Below, in pieces: positions 19,941 through 28,041 of a stretch of DNA of 64,000 nt; within the stretch, counting starts at the first letter, position 1, and each line of letters starts with the position of its first letter. Location: assembly GCF_028714975.1 (NCBI RefSeq), contig NZ_JAQTLH010000002.1, positions 62,001-126,000 of the forward strand. Reading direction: 5' to 3'. Made by a program: the position numbers and the translations under genes. Source of the DNA: Sulfurimonas sp. (lineage in GTDB: Bacteria; Campylobacterota; Campylobacteria; Campylobacterales; Sulfurimonadaceae). The notes under the pieces were generated by a model, which was given only the letters and a program-made list of their open reading frames with translations, was not told the origin of the DNA and ran no database searches.

Positions 19941-20706
19941 TTTTATAGCTGCAGGAGCGCTCTTTGATGCCTCTACAAAAAAGATATCGGAATCGACGCA
20001 AACTTTTAACTCTCTTTTTACAAAAGAGGTATCTCTAGATGAACTTCTAGCAAATCTTGAGATAGAAGCAACTTCTGATGATCTTCCATATGCGCAGTGG
20101 ATGATGATTGGGGATGAGAACTATTTTTTTACTATAAGATTTTTGCAAAGTACGATAGCCGTGATTTTGTATCGTGATCCGCTTATCGAAGAGCTCTATG
20201 TAACACTGAAAAACGAATCTCTTTATGATTCTTTAACGGAAGGGCTGCATAAAAACCATGGAGAAGCGCGCATTTGTAATGAGTTAAAGCTCTATACAAG
20301 ATACTCCGAAAATGCGTTTTGTGTTTTGATTTACGATATAGATTTTTTTAAAAAAGTAAATGATACTTACGGTCATTTGGCAGGTGATTTTATACTCAAA
20401 GAACTCTCTTTGAGAATTAAAACTATTTTAAGAGATACGGATGTGTTTGTTCGTTTCGGAGGAGAAGAGTTTTTGATACTTCTTCCTATGACAAAGATAG
20501 CAGGTGCTATGGTCATAGCAAAAAGGATTTTGAGTGTTGCTGCATCAGAACCATTTCTTTTTCAAAACTACAAAATAGATGTCACCATAAGCATAGGGAT
20601 AACATCTCCACTTAAAAGCGACACTATAGCAACATTGATAGCAAGAGCAGATCAAGCGCTTTACAAAGCAAAAACAAACGGTCGCAATAGGATTGAGTAT
20701 CTCTAG
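19933..20706 (+). CDS. Diguanylate cyclase (GGEEF, soluble)
   Basis: The 257-residue protein has an unassigned N-terminal region (about 1-95) and a GGDEF domain with IYDIDFFKKVNDTYGH, RxxD inhibitory site (RDTD) and the intact signature FGGEEF (about 175-180), ending ADQALYKAKTNGRNR. It should make c-di-GMP with product inhibition. The usual DxLTGLxNR box is altered to DSLTEGLHKNHGE. ATG 19933 overlaps the STAS gene end by eight bases; TTG 19924 is a weaker alternative. It is the output member of the operon. Confidence 0.88.
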   Translation: MLDFIAAGALFDASTKKISESTQTFNSLFTKEVSLDELLANLEIEATSDDLPYAQWMMIGDENYFFTIRFLQSTIAVILYRDPLIEELYVTLKNESLYDSLTEGLHKNHGEARICNELKLYTRYSENAFCVLIYDIDFFKKVNDTYGHLAGDFILKELSLRIKTILRDTDVFVRFGGEEFLILLPMTKIAGAMVIAKRILSVAASEPFLFQNYKIDVTISIGITSPLKSDTIATLIARADQALYKAKTNGRNRIEYL

Positions 20707-20757
20707 TGCAGATTTCAAAAACATAATTTTTTAATATTAAAGGAGACCTTTTTAACA

Positions 20758-23334
20758 ATGTTCCATATTGACTTTAATAGAAAAATCTTTTGGGTTATTG
20801 CTATTCTTGTAGTTTTTTCCAATACTCTTCTTACTTACACAATGTATAAAAAAAATCAAGAAACGATTGAAGTTATGGCATTATCAAAAGCAGATAATCT
20901 TAAAAACTATTTTATTTCCATGAGAAATATATATCATCATCAATTTTTAAATAGCGGTCTAGATTTAAATGATACAACTATCGGATTCTTGCCTGCTCAT
21001 GCTTCTACCCTTATAAGTGACAAGTTTGTTGAACTCTCCCGAGATGGAACAGCAATTAGAAATGTAACAGATAGAGCTAGAAACGAAAAAAACAAAGCAG
21101 ATAAGTTTGAACTTGAAGCGATTGAATATTTTAAAAATAACCCACAAAAAATTATGCTTATGAAAAAAATAGAACAAAACGGAAGAAATTTTTTTAACTT
21201 TACCTCACCGCTCATTATAGAACCTTACTGTATCTTATGCCACGGGAAAAAAGAGGATACTTTGCCATCTATCCAAAAGATGTATGATAATGCTTATGAC
21301 TATAAAGTAGGTGATATCCGCGGTGTTACAAGTGTAAAAATCCCTTCAGAAGAATTAACAAATGAAAGTATGCAAAGTTTTTATAGTATTGCGATTTTTA
21401 GCTGGATTACCACACTTTTTTTGCTAATCATTATCTACTATGCCATCAGAAAGCTTACTATTAAAGATGTTGAGCAGAAGATGCTCCTTCAAAGTGAAGT
21501 AAAGATAAAAACAGCCAATCTTGAAGAACAAAAAAATGAGTTAAAAATTGCCAACACAAAACAGCAATATCTACTCTCATTACTTAGAACTGTTGCCGAT
21601 TGCAATCAGATTCTTATAACTGCAAAAAACATCAACGAACTCATACAAAATACAACCATATCTATGTACTCAAATACTTCATTTGCAAGTATTAAAATCT
21701 CAATTTTTGAAGATGGTAAACAGCGAGTAAAAAGCTCTGTAGGACTTGATGAGGAGATGGAGGTGCTGCCGCTAGAAGAGGATGTTTTTAAAAATAATCA
21801 TAATCTATTTTTAAAAAGTTTTGACGACTCTATGCCGCAAGAGTGTTTGAAAAAAGTAAAAAGACACAACATTACAGAAGTGTATGCTCTTCCGCTTAGA
21901 AAAGAACACTATGCCAAAAAGGCTCTTGGAGCTATGGTAATATATTCTATTAAAGAAAATGGTTTCTCTATGGAAGAGAGAGATATGATAAATGAACTTG
22001 CTGGTGATATTGGTTTTGCAATCAACTCTTTGTATCAAAAAGATGCAATCAATCAGCTCTCCTATTATGATCAACTGACAAACCTTCCAAATCAAAATCT
22101 TTTTGAGCAGCATTTAAATCAAGCCTTTTTAAAAAGTAGTGCAAGTTTAAAATATGGTGCCGTTTTATTGTTGGATTTTGATGATTTTAAAAATGTAAAT
22201 GATCTTATGGGCAAAGATATAGGTGATGAAGTTTTAAAAGAGATGGCAAACAGGCTTGTATCTAAAATAGATAAGACATCTATGATCTCAAGATTTGGAG
22301 GAGATAGATTTTTAATTTTAGTTGAAGATCTCTCAAGCGAGGAAAAAGAGTCTGCAATTATCTTAAAGCATATTGCACAAAAAATAGTAGCACTGGCAAA
22401 AGAGCCTTTTATCTTAGATAGCAAAACTTTTCATCTAACATGTAGCATAGGAATCGCTCTCTTTTTTGATCATAAAACTTCATTAAAGACAATTTTAAAT
22501 CAAGTAGAACATGCTATGAGAGTTGCAAAAGAGAGTGGAAAAAATCTTATAAAATTCTATGATCAAGCACTTCAGGATATGACAAATTCAAGGTCTTTGA
22601 TGTTACAGAATCTTAAAGAGGCGGTTTTAGAACATCAATTTGTTCTTTACTATCAAAAACAAGTTGATAGCAATGCAAATGTTATAGGTGTTGAAGCGCT
22701 TATAAGATGGCAACACCCTAACTTAGGATTTGTATCTCCAAGTGAGTTTATCCCTGTTGCAGAAGAGAATGATATTATAAAAGAGATTGGTGCTTATGTG
22801 CTAAATGAAGCTACAAATCTCATCGTAAAGTGGGCTAATGATGAGGTTAAAAAAGAGTGGAAAATCTCGGTAAATATCAGTCCAAAGCAGTTTAGAGATG
22901 AAAACTTTGTGGACAATATTAAAAATTTAATAATCTCAAAAAATATAGATTCAAAGAAGCTAAGAGTTGAGCTAACTGAGAGTGTTGCGATAGATAATCA
23001 AGAGAGTGTCATGCAAAAAATTAATGAATTAAATCGATTTGGTATTTCTATCTCGATTGATGATTTTGGAACTGGATATTCAAGTTTAAGATACCTTAAG
23101 CATCTGCATATTGATGAACTCAAAATAGATCAATCATTTGTCTTGGGATTAGGTAAGAACTCTTCAGACAAAACCATCATAAAAACTATTCTTACAATGG
23201 GAGAAGAGTTTGGTTTTGAGGTTATTGCAGAGGGCGTTGAGACAAAAGAGCAGTTTGAGGAGCTTAAAAATCTTGGGTGTAACTATTTTCAAGGATATCT
23301 GTTTGCTAAGCCTTGTCCCGAAAATGAGCTGTAA
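20758..23334 (+). CDS. Haem-c-binding sensor with GAF-like, GGDEF and EAL domains
   Basis: The 858-residue protein has membrane helices near 10-28 and 211-228. They enclose a DUF3365-like periplasmic domain with a CILCH motif (C158-H162), a c-type haem attachment site. A coiled coil and a GAF-like region (about 275-420) follow, then GGDEF (DQLTNLPNQN; signature degenerate, GGDRF) and EAL (VEALIRWQ, NISPKQF, ELTESVAI, DDFGTGYSSL, AEGVET) with its catalytic residues kept. It is probably a redox- or gas-responsive c-di-GMP phosphodiesterase. AAAGGAG upstream lies within a small hairpin (AAAGG/CCTTT), twelve bases from the ATG. Confidence 0.88.
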   Translation: MFHIDFNRKIFWVIAILVVFSNTLLTYTMYKKNQETIEVMALSKADNLKNYFISMRNIYHHQFLNSGLDLNDTTIGFLPAHASTLISDKFVELSRDGTAIRNVTDRARNEKNKADKFELEAIEYFKNNPQKIMLMKKIEQNGRNFFNFTSPLIIEPYCILCHGKKEDTLPSIQKMYDNAYDYKVGDIRGVTSVKIPSEELTNESMQSFYSIAIFSWITTLFLLIIIYYAIRKLTIKDVEQKMLLQSEVKIKTANLEEQKNELKIANTKQQYLLSLLRTVADCNQILITAKNINELIQNTTISMYSNTSFASIKISIFEDGKQRVKSSVGLDEEMEVLPLEEDVFKNNHNLFLKSFDDSMPQECLKKVKRHNITEVYALPLRKEHYAKKALGAMVIYSIKENGFSMEERDMINELAGDIGFAINSLYQKDAINQLSYYDQLTNLPNQNLFEQHLNQAFLKSSASLKYGAVLLLDFDDFKNVNDLMGKDIGDEVLKEMANRLVSKIDKTSMISRFGGDRFLILVEDLSSEEKESAIILKHIAQKIVALAKEPFILDSKTFHLTCSIGIALFFDHKTSLKTILNQVEHAMRVAKESGKNLIKFYDQALQDMTNSRSLMLQNLKEAVLEHQFVLYYQKQVDSNANVIGVEALIRWQHPNLGFVSPSEFIPVAEENDIIKEIGAYVLNEATNLIVKWANDEVKKEWKISVNISPKQFRDENFVDNIKNLIISKNIDSKKLRVELTESVAIDNQESVMQKINELNRFGISISIDDFGTGYSSLRYLKHLHIDELKIDQSFVLGLGKNSSDKTIIKTILTMGEEFGFEVIAEGVETKEQFEELKNLGCNYFQGYLFAKPCPENEL

Positions 23335-23346
23335 ATCCAACTGTTG

Positions 23347-23383
23347 TATCAAACACTTCAAAGCTACAATTTTGTTTTATAAC
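23347..23383 (+). promoter_or_regulatory. Half copy of the 11-bp repeat ahead of the two-component genes
   Basis: TATCAAACACT (23347-23357) matches ten of eleven positions of the repeat found twice at 14859 and 16927. A weaker second half (TCAAAGCT) follows, and TATAAC (23378-23383) sits two bases further away than the -10-like box of the other copies. The site is 59 bases before a 27-codon ORF and 191 before the sensor kinase gene. Confidence 0.4.
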
Positions 23384-23416
23384 TATAAAATTTGAAGCTT
23401 AAAAAATATTGTAGTC

Positions 23417-23500
23417 ATGGAAGAGAATAGCAGTTTACTTTTTGAGCTTTTAGATAAAATGGTAGAAGAGATAAATATGCAGATGTCGTTAAAAAAATGA
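23417..23500 (+). CDS. Possible 27-residue small ORF
   Basis: An ATG at 23417 opens 27 codons to a TGA, encoding an acidic helical peptide (starting MEENSSLLFELLDKMVEE). It lies between the regulatory half-site and the sensor kinase gene. The ribosome site is weak, and nothing in it is recognised. It may be a leader peptide, a small regulator, a remnant, or chance. Confidence 0.25.
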   Translation: MEENSSLLFELLDKMVEEINMQMSLKK

Positions 23501-23548
23501 TAGTGACATTGCAAAATATATAAAATTTAAAACAGAAGGAATATCGCA

Positions 23549-24352
23549 TTGGATTATTTAATACTTATCCTGCCTCTCTCTTTGTTGCCGGTTTTTTATT
23601 ATAGAGATCTTTATAAAAAAGAGAAAAATCAGAGGCTAAATATTGCAAAAGATCTCGATATCTTAAGTAAACAACAAATCTTTTTTATAAAAAAAATGAT
23701 TCATGAGATGAAAACGCCCCTAAGTGCCATAGAGTTACATCTTTCTATAATGGCAAAAGAGCATTGCTGTACAAAAAGTGTTGCCATGATAAAAAGTTCT
23801 ACGCGTACGCTAGCAACGATTTATGATGATATTGCCTTTCATGCTGGAAAAGAGAAGATTTGTTATCCGGCGGAGTGGATAGAGCTGGAGGAGTTTGTTG
23901 CCGATAGAGTGCTTTACTTTGATGCGATGGCAACTATTAAAAATATTTTTTTAGATTTTCATGTGGAGAGTGATTTTTATATCTGCATGAGCAGAGTAGA
24001 GCTTCAAAGACTCATCGACAATACGCTCTCAAATGCCATAAAATACTCAAAAAAATCATCTGAAATAGTAGAAATTATCATCACAAATGATAATGAAGAG
24101 TTAAATCTTATCTTTAGAGATAAGGGTATCGGGATGAGTGAGGCAGAGGTTCAAAACCTTTTTAAAGAGTACTATAGAGTGAGCAACAATATTCAAGGAC
24201 TCGGTCTTGGAATGAGCATCATCAAAGAGATTTGTGACGACTATGGTATTTCTATAAAGATTCAAAGTATTAAAAAAGAGGGAACTACTTTTATCTATAA
24301 GATTCCAAAAGAGATTGTTAAAAGAGAAGTGAAAAACAGAGGTGTAGTATGA
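23549..24352 (+). CDS. Sensor histidine kinase
   Basis: The 267-residue protein has one short N-terminal membrane segment (about 2-17), a DHp box FIKKMIHEMKTPLSAIELH with H52, an N-box LIDNTLSNAIKYSKK, a G1 box RDKGIGM and a G2 box QGLGLGMSI. It lacks a periplasmic sensor domain, so it probably senses the membrane or works with another protein. The start is TTG, preceded by AGAAGGA. Its stop overlaps the response regulator start by ATGA, making a two-component pair. Confidence 0.9.
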   Translation: MDYLILILPLSLLPVFYYRDLYKKEKNQRLNIAKDLDILSKQQIFFIKKMIHEMKTPLSAIELHLSIMAKEHCCTKSVAMIKSSTRTLATIYDDIAFHAGKEKICYPAEWIELEEFVADRVLYFDAMATIKNIFLDFHVESDFYICMSRVELQRLIDNTLSNAIKYSKKSSEIVEIIITNDNEELNLIFRDKGIGMSEAEVQNLFKEYYRVSNNIQGLGLGMSIIKEICDDYGISIKIQSIKKEGTTFIYKIPKEIVKREVKNRGVV

Positions 24353-25020
24353 AAGTTCTTCTTTTAGAAGATGATTTTAGCACCAACGCTGCCATAGTGC
24401 ATGAGCTTGAAGCATTCGGGTTTATAGTTGATTCATGTTTGGATGGGGAGTGTGCTATGGATATGGTTCACCAAAAGCAGCACGATCTCTATGTGCTTGA
24501 TATCAATGTTCCTAATTTTGACGGTTATGAAGTTTTAGAGTTTATTATAGAGAGATATCCAAATGCTCTGACTATTATGATCTCAACTCATATAGAGATT
24601 GAATATCTTAAAAAGGCTTTCATACTTGGAAGTAACGATTTTTTAAAAAAACCCTTTGAGATAGAGGAGCTTCTGCTTCGCATAAGAAATATCATGCGGC
24701 TGGCAAATCCTCAAGGAAATAAAGAAGTGATTGATTTGTCGCAAGGGTATACCTACTCGCTTCTTACCGGTGAGCTTCTTTATTATGATTTGTGCGTTAA
24801 ACTGACAAAAAAAGAGTCTCTTTTGCTGCGTCTTTTGGTTCAAAATTTGGGTAATATCGTAAGTTTTGAGAATATAAAAAATTATGTTTGGGATAACGAG
24901 GAGGAGGTCTCTTTGATTACAGTTCGTTACTGGATTTGTGCGCTTATAAAAAAGTTAAAGAACGGGATGATTGTTAATGTGAGAGGCGATGGATACCGTT
25001 TAAGAAAATTATCACACTAA
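24349..25020 (+). CDS. OmpR-family response regulator
   Basis: The 223-residue protein has a receiver domain (LLLEDD at 4-9, phosphoacceptor D51 in VLDINVP, STH near 82, K about 101 in LKKPFE) and a C-terminal winged-helix domain (KLTKKESLLLRLLVQN...ITVRYWICALIKKLK). It should bind direct repeats as a dimer when phosphorylated by the kinase encoded just upstream. It is a good candidate for the factor recognising the 11-bp repeats in this region. Its last nine bases overlap the opposite-strand diguanylate cyclase gene. Confidence 0.9.
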   Translation: MKVLLLEDDFSTNAAIVHELEAFGFIVDSCLDGECAMDMVHQKQHDLYVLDINVPNFDGYEVLEFIIERYPNALTIMISTHIEIEYLKKAFILGSNDFLKKPFEIEELLLRIRNIMRLANPQGNKEVIDLSQGYTYSLLTGELLYYDLCVKLTKKESLLLRLLVQNLGNIVSFENIKNYVWDNEEEVSLITVRYWICALIKKLKNGMIVNVRGDGYRLRKLSH

Positions 25021-26370
25021 TAAAGATTGGTAGCAAACAACCTGATTGCGACCGCCGCCTTTTGCTCTGTAGAGTGCTTTATCCGCGTTGTCTATAATTG
25101 ATTGTGCACTATCTTGGTCTGTGCAGGTTGCTATACCAAAACTTGCTGTTTTTTTGCCTGCCGTAGTAAAATGAGACTCTTCAATTTTGCTTCTTAAATG
25201 TTCAGCCAAAGAGAGTGCTCCGTTTTGATCCGTTTGCGGGCAGACAATTATAAACTCTTCACCGCCCCATCTACCTACATAGTCGGTGTCTCTAATACTC
25301 TCTTTGAGAATATCTGCAAACTCTTTTAAAATCGAATCACCGACAAGATGACCGTGCGTGTCGTTGACAAGTTTGAAATAGTCTATATCGATTAAAATCA
25401 CTGAACATGTATGGTCGTATCTCTTTTTCTTTTTAAGTTCAGTGTCAAGTATTTCATCGATTTTTACTCTATTGAAAACATTTGTAAGTCTATCCGTAAT
25501 GTAAAGAGCATCTAGCTCTTTTTTTGCATCGGATAGCTCTTCATGGCTTTTATGAAGTTTATTAATAAATATATTTATTGATTTGACTATTTGACCAAGT
25601 TCATCATAAGAAACTATGCAGAGTCTCTTTTCAAAATCAACATCTCCTCTAGCTATCTCTTTTGAATCATCGACTATTCTTTTTATCTTATATTTTATAT
25701 CTCTGTAAACTAAAAATATAATTAGAGTAGATATAAAAAACCATATAGAAAATATGAAGTTTCCGTTAAATAAGATAAAATTTGTATTACAGTAGAGAGA
25801 GTTGAAATTTTTTTCAATATCATTTTTTATTTGTAATTTTAAACTTTTAAATAAGCCGTCAATTTCATTATAATTTTGAACTAAAACTTTTGTATCATTT
25901 TCAATATTTGTATAGCATTGATTATTTTGTATTATTTTAGCAGAGACCTCTTTTACTGTTTGATAGTAGTTGTTAAAGGCGGTTATACTCTCTTTTATCT
26001 CTTTTTTATAGCTGCTGTCTATATATATGTTTAAATTTTCTCTTATTTTATCGGCATTTTTATTAGAATCATCTATCCATTCTACCTCTTTTGCAGATAC
26101 TGCACTATTCATTTCGTTAACAATTTTTTCTAATAATAAAATATTATTAAATGAAATTTCTTGCAGCGGCATCAACTCATTGTTAACACTGTTTACGGAT
26201 TGTTTCATCTCTAACATATTTAAAAATATAAAGATATAAAAAGGCAGGACTAAAATTAGACCAAACAGGGGAGCTAATAAAAATTTTTTAAGAATAGATA
26301 GAGAGTGGTAGCGAAAAACTATATTTCTAATAGTTTTTTTAATTTTCTTCATAGATAATTTTCCACTCAT
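25012..26370 (-). CDS. Membrane diguanylate cyclase with HAMP and GGDEF
   Basis: The 452-residue protein has membrane helices near 28-50 and 200-220 with a helical periplasmic region between them, a HAMP domain (SKEIARGDVDFEKR...DELGQIVKSI, about 235-285) and a GGDEF domain (DRLTNVFNRVKID, LIDIDYFKLVNDTHGH, RDTD inhibitory site, WGGEEF near 379-383). The signature is intact, so it should be an active cyclase. It is the last gene of the porin operon and overlaps the upstream gene by 32 bases if ATG 26370 is used; ATG 26352 is an alternative. Confidence 0.88.
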   Translation of the reverse strand: MSGKLSMKKIKKTIRNIVFRYHSLSILKKFLLAPLFGLILVLPFYIFIFLNMLEMKQSVNSVNNELMPLQEISFNNILLLEKIVNEMNSAVSAKEVEWIDDSNKNADKIRENLNIYIDSSYKKEIKESITAFNNYYQTVKEVSAKIIQNNQCYTNIENDTKVLVQNYNEIDGLFKSLKLQIKNDIEKNFNSLYCNTNFILFNGNFIFSIWFFISTLIIFLVYRDIKYKIKRIVDDSKEIARGDVDFEKRLCIVSYDELGQIVKSINIFINKLHKSHEELSDAKKELDALYITDRLTNVFNRVKIDEILDTELKKKKRYDHTCSVILIDIDYFKLVNDTHGHLVGDSILKEFADILKESIRDTDYVGRWGGEEFIIVCPQTDQNGALSLAEHLRSKIEESHFTTAGKKTASFGIATCTDQDSAQSIIDNADKALYRAKGGGRNQVVCYQSLLV

Positions 26371-26734
26371 TTCTTAAGTCATTCTTATCTATATAAGCGA
26401 TGGTGTTTGGAACTTGAAGTTTTTTTACAAGATCTTGCCAATCTAATCTTTTTGATATCGGTTTTCTGCCCGTAAAGACAAGTCTAGCCCAGTAGCTATT
26501 GTATTGGGATTCGCTTTTGGACAAAATATGATTGCAAAATTCATTATGTAGATTTTTATCATCCGATAAAATGGGTTCTACTTTTATGCTCTCAATTTTG
26601 TCTATTTTTGCCAGATAGATATATTGAATTATCTCTTTTGGGATATTGTTTAGTTGAGAATTTTTATTTGTTACGACTACTATTTGCGCATTTAAGAGGT
26701 GCATACCAAGCAGTAGTGAGAAAATGATTTTCAT
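26339..26734 (-). CDS. Small periplasmic binding-protein-like protein (PstS-like fold)
   Basis: About 131 residues with a signal peptide (MKIIFSLLLGMHLLNAQ) and one lobe resembling phosphate-type substrate-binding proteins (IVVVTNKNSQLNNIPKEIIQYIYLAK, and NSYWARLVFTGRK, TIAYIDKNDL). I use ATG 26734 rather than the upstream ATG 26782, which would run into the porin gene and break the signal peptide. Single-lobe proteins like this are found beside GGDEF cyclases and are thought to act as periplasmic input; that role is inference. Confidence 0.72.
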   Translation of the reverse strand: MKIIFSLLLGMHLLNAQIVVVTNKNSQLNNIPKEIIQYIYLAKIDKIESIKVEPILSDDKNLHNEFCNHILSKSESQYNSYWARLVFTGRKPISKRLDWQDLVKKLQVPNTIAYIDKNDLRNEWKIIYEEN

Positions 26735-26747
26735 GCGCCAAACCCTC

Positions 26748-27932
26748 TCAAAATATAAAATCCAAAGCAAATGAGAAGACATTTAACTCTTGCGGCTTTT
26801 GCAGGGTGCTTAAGTGATAGCTTCCGTAGTCACCTTTTGGAACAACATGCTCATATTGAAATTTTATGTCAAAATGTTCATTTATATAATATTTCATCCC
26901 GATTGTTTCTGATGATTGTGCCAAATTTTGGGCACGAAGCAGAGCATCTAAGGCATATACGCCGGTATTTGCTTCGTAAGTTGCTACATCCATTTTACTT
27001 TTTGCGTATGTTGCAAAAGGAATTAGTTTATCAAAACTATATCCCAAAGTAGCGGAATAGCCGTGGACATTTGCAAAAAAACTAGGGATTTTTCTATGTC
27101 CGCATTCACCGGAAAATATAATATTGTTATAATCTAAAAAAAGTCCAAATCCCAAGTATTCAGATTTTTTGTCTTTAAATTCATACTTATCTGCCAACTC
27201 GTTTAATCCGTATGCACGCAAACCCCCAAAGAGTTGGTCTAGTGATAGGCTTGATGCGGTTATATCGGCATTTAGATATGTAACTCTTGCCTGCAGGGCA
27301 GTCGTGCCGAATGTCAAGTTTACTGCATATAAATCATTAACTTCTACATTTGCTTTTTGATTTAGTGAATGGATGGGAACCGTTAGATTTTCTTTTCCGT
27401 AGTTTGCCTGAAGTGTATAAAAATATTTATCTATGATGTTTGAATAGATTGCTTCGATACCGTTGTACGATGAGAAAGGAACTTGACCGTAAACTTCTAC
27501 ACTCTCTCTTATCATAAGGTTTGAGTAGCCTACATTCAGATTGTCTGAATTTTTATAATAAGGCGTTCTAATTCTGCCGACTTTAACGATAATGTTTTCG
27601 CCTGAATCATACTTCAGGTATCCCCAATCGATTTTTGCTTTTATTTCGTCGTTATAGTCGTTGTTTACTATGCCTTGAAGCAGCAGGGAAAATTTTTCAT
27701 TGATGTTTAGCGTAGTCTGCAGACCGATTAAAGTATCGGTTTTAAAACTTAAATTACCTGATGAGCCATCTTTTTGAAAGATGTCTTTTCTATATATATA
27801 ATTGCTATTATCGTTATATACACCGCCGATTGTTCCAAAAGTTTTTATATCAAACTCATTTGAATAAGCAGGTAAAGTCGACAATAAAAAAATAGTAATT
27901 TTATGTAAAATATTTTTGATTTTCATGGTCAA
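26748..27932 (-). CDS. Outer membrane porin-like beta-barrel protein
   Basis: The 394-residue protein has a signal peptide ending near YSN-EF, alternating hydrophobic/polar strands throughout (for example FSLLLQGIVNNDYN, IIVKVGRIRTPYY, YFYTLQANYGK), and a C-terminal aromatic residue (FALDFIF), all typical of outer-membrane barrels. VKVGRIRTP is typical of porin strands. It is the first gene of an operon with the binding-protein-like and cyclase genes. Substrate is unknown. Confidence 0.8.
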   Translation of the reverse strand: MTMKIKNILHKITIFLLSTLPAYSNEFDIKTFGTIGGVYNDNSNYIYRKDIFQKDGSSGNLSFKTDTLIGLQTTLNINEKFSLLLQGIVNNDYNDEIKAKIDWGYLKYDSGENIIVKVGRIRTPYYKNSDNLNVGYSNLMIRESVEVYGQVPFSSYNGIEAIYSNIIDKYFYTLQANYGKENLTVPIHSLNQKANVEVNDLYAVNLTFGTTALQARVTYLNADITASSLSLDQLFGGLRAYGLNELADKYEFKDKKSEYLGFGLFLDYNNIIFSGECGHRKIPSFFANVHGYSATLGYSFDKLIPFATYAKSKMDVATYEANTGVYALDALLRAQNLAQSSETIGMKYYINEHFDIKFQYEHVVPKGDYGSYHLSTLQKPQELNVFSFALDFIF

Positions 27933-28041
27933 TTATTATACAGCAAAACATGACTTTTGTATTATTTTTAATTATGTTTATGAAAGTTAAAAGCATAATT
28001 GGGTAAAATCTACTGTAATTTTATATTTTTTAAGGAACATT

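Noticed and set aside
21844-21853. Inverted match to the 11-bp repeat inside the haem sensor gene
   Set aside because: It is a single copy within coding sequence, with no tandem partner and no promoter context.
26735-26782. N-terminal extension of the binding-protein-like gene
   Set aside because: It runs into the porin gene and puts 16 residues ahead of an otherwise clean signal peptide.
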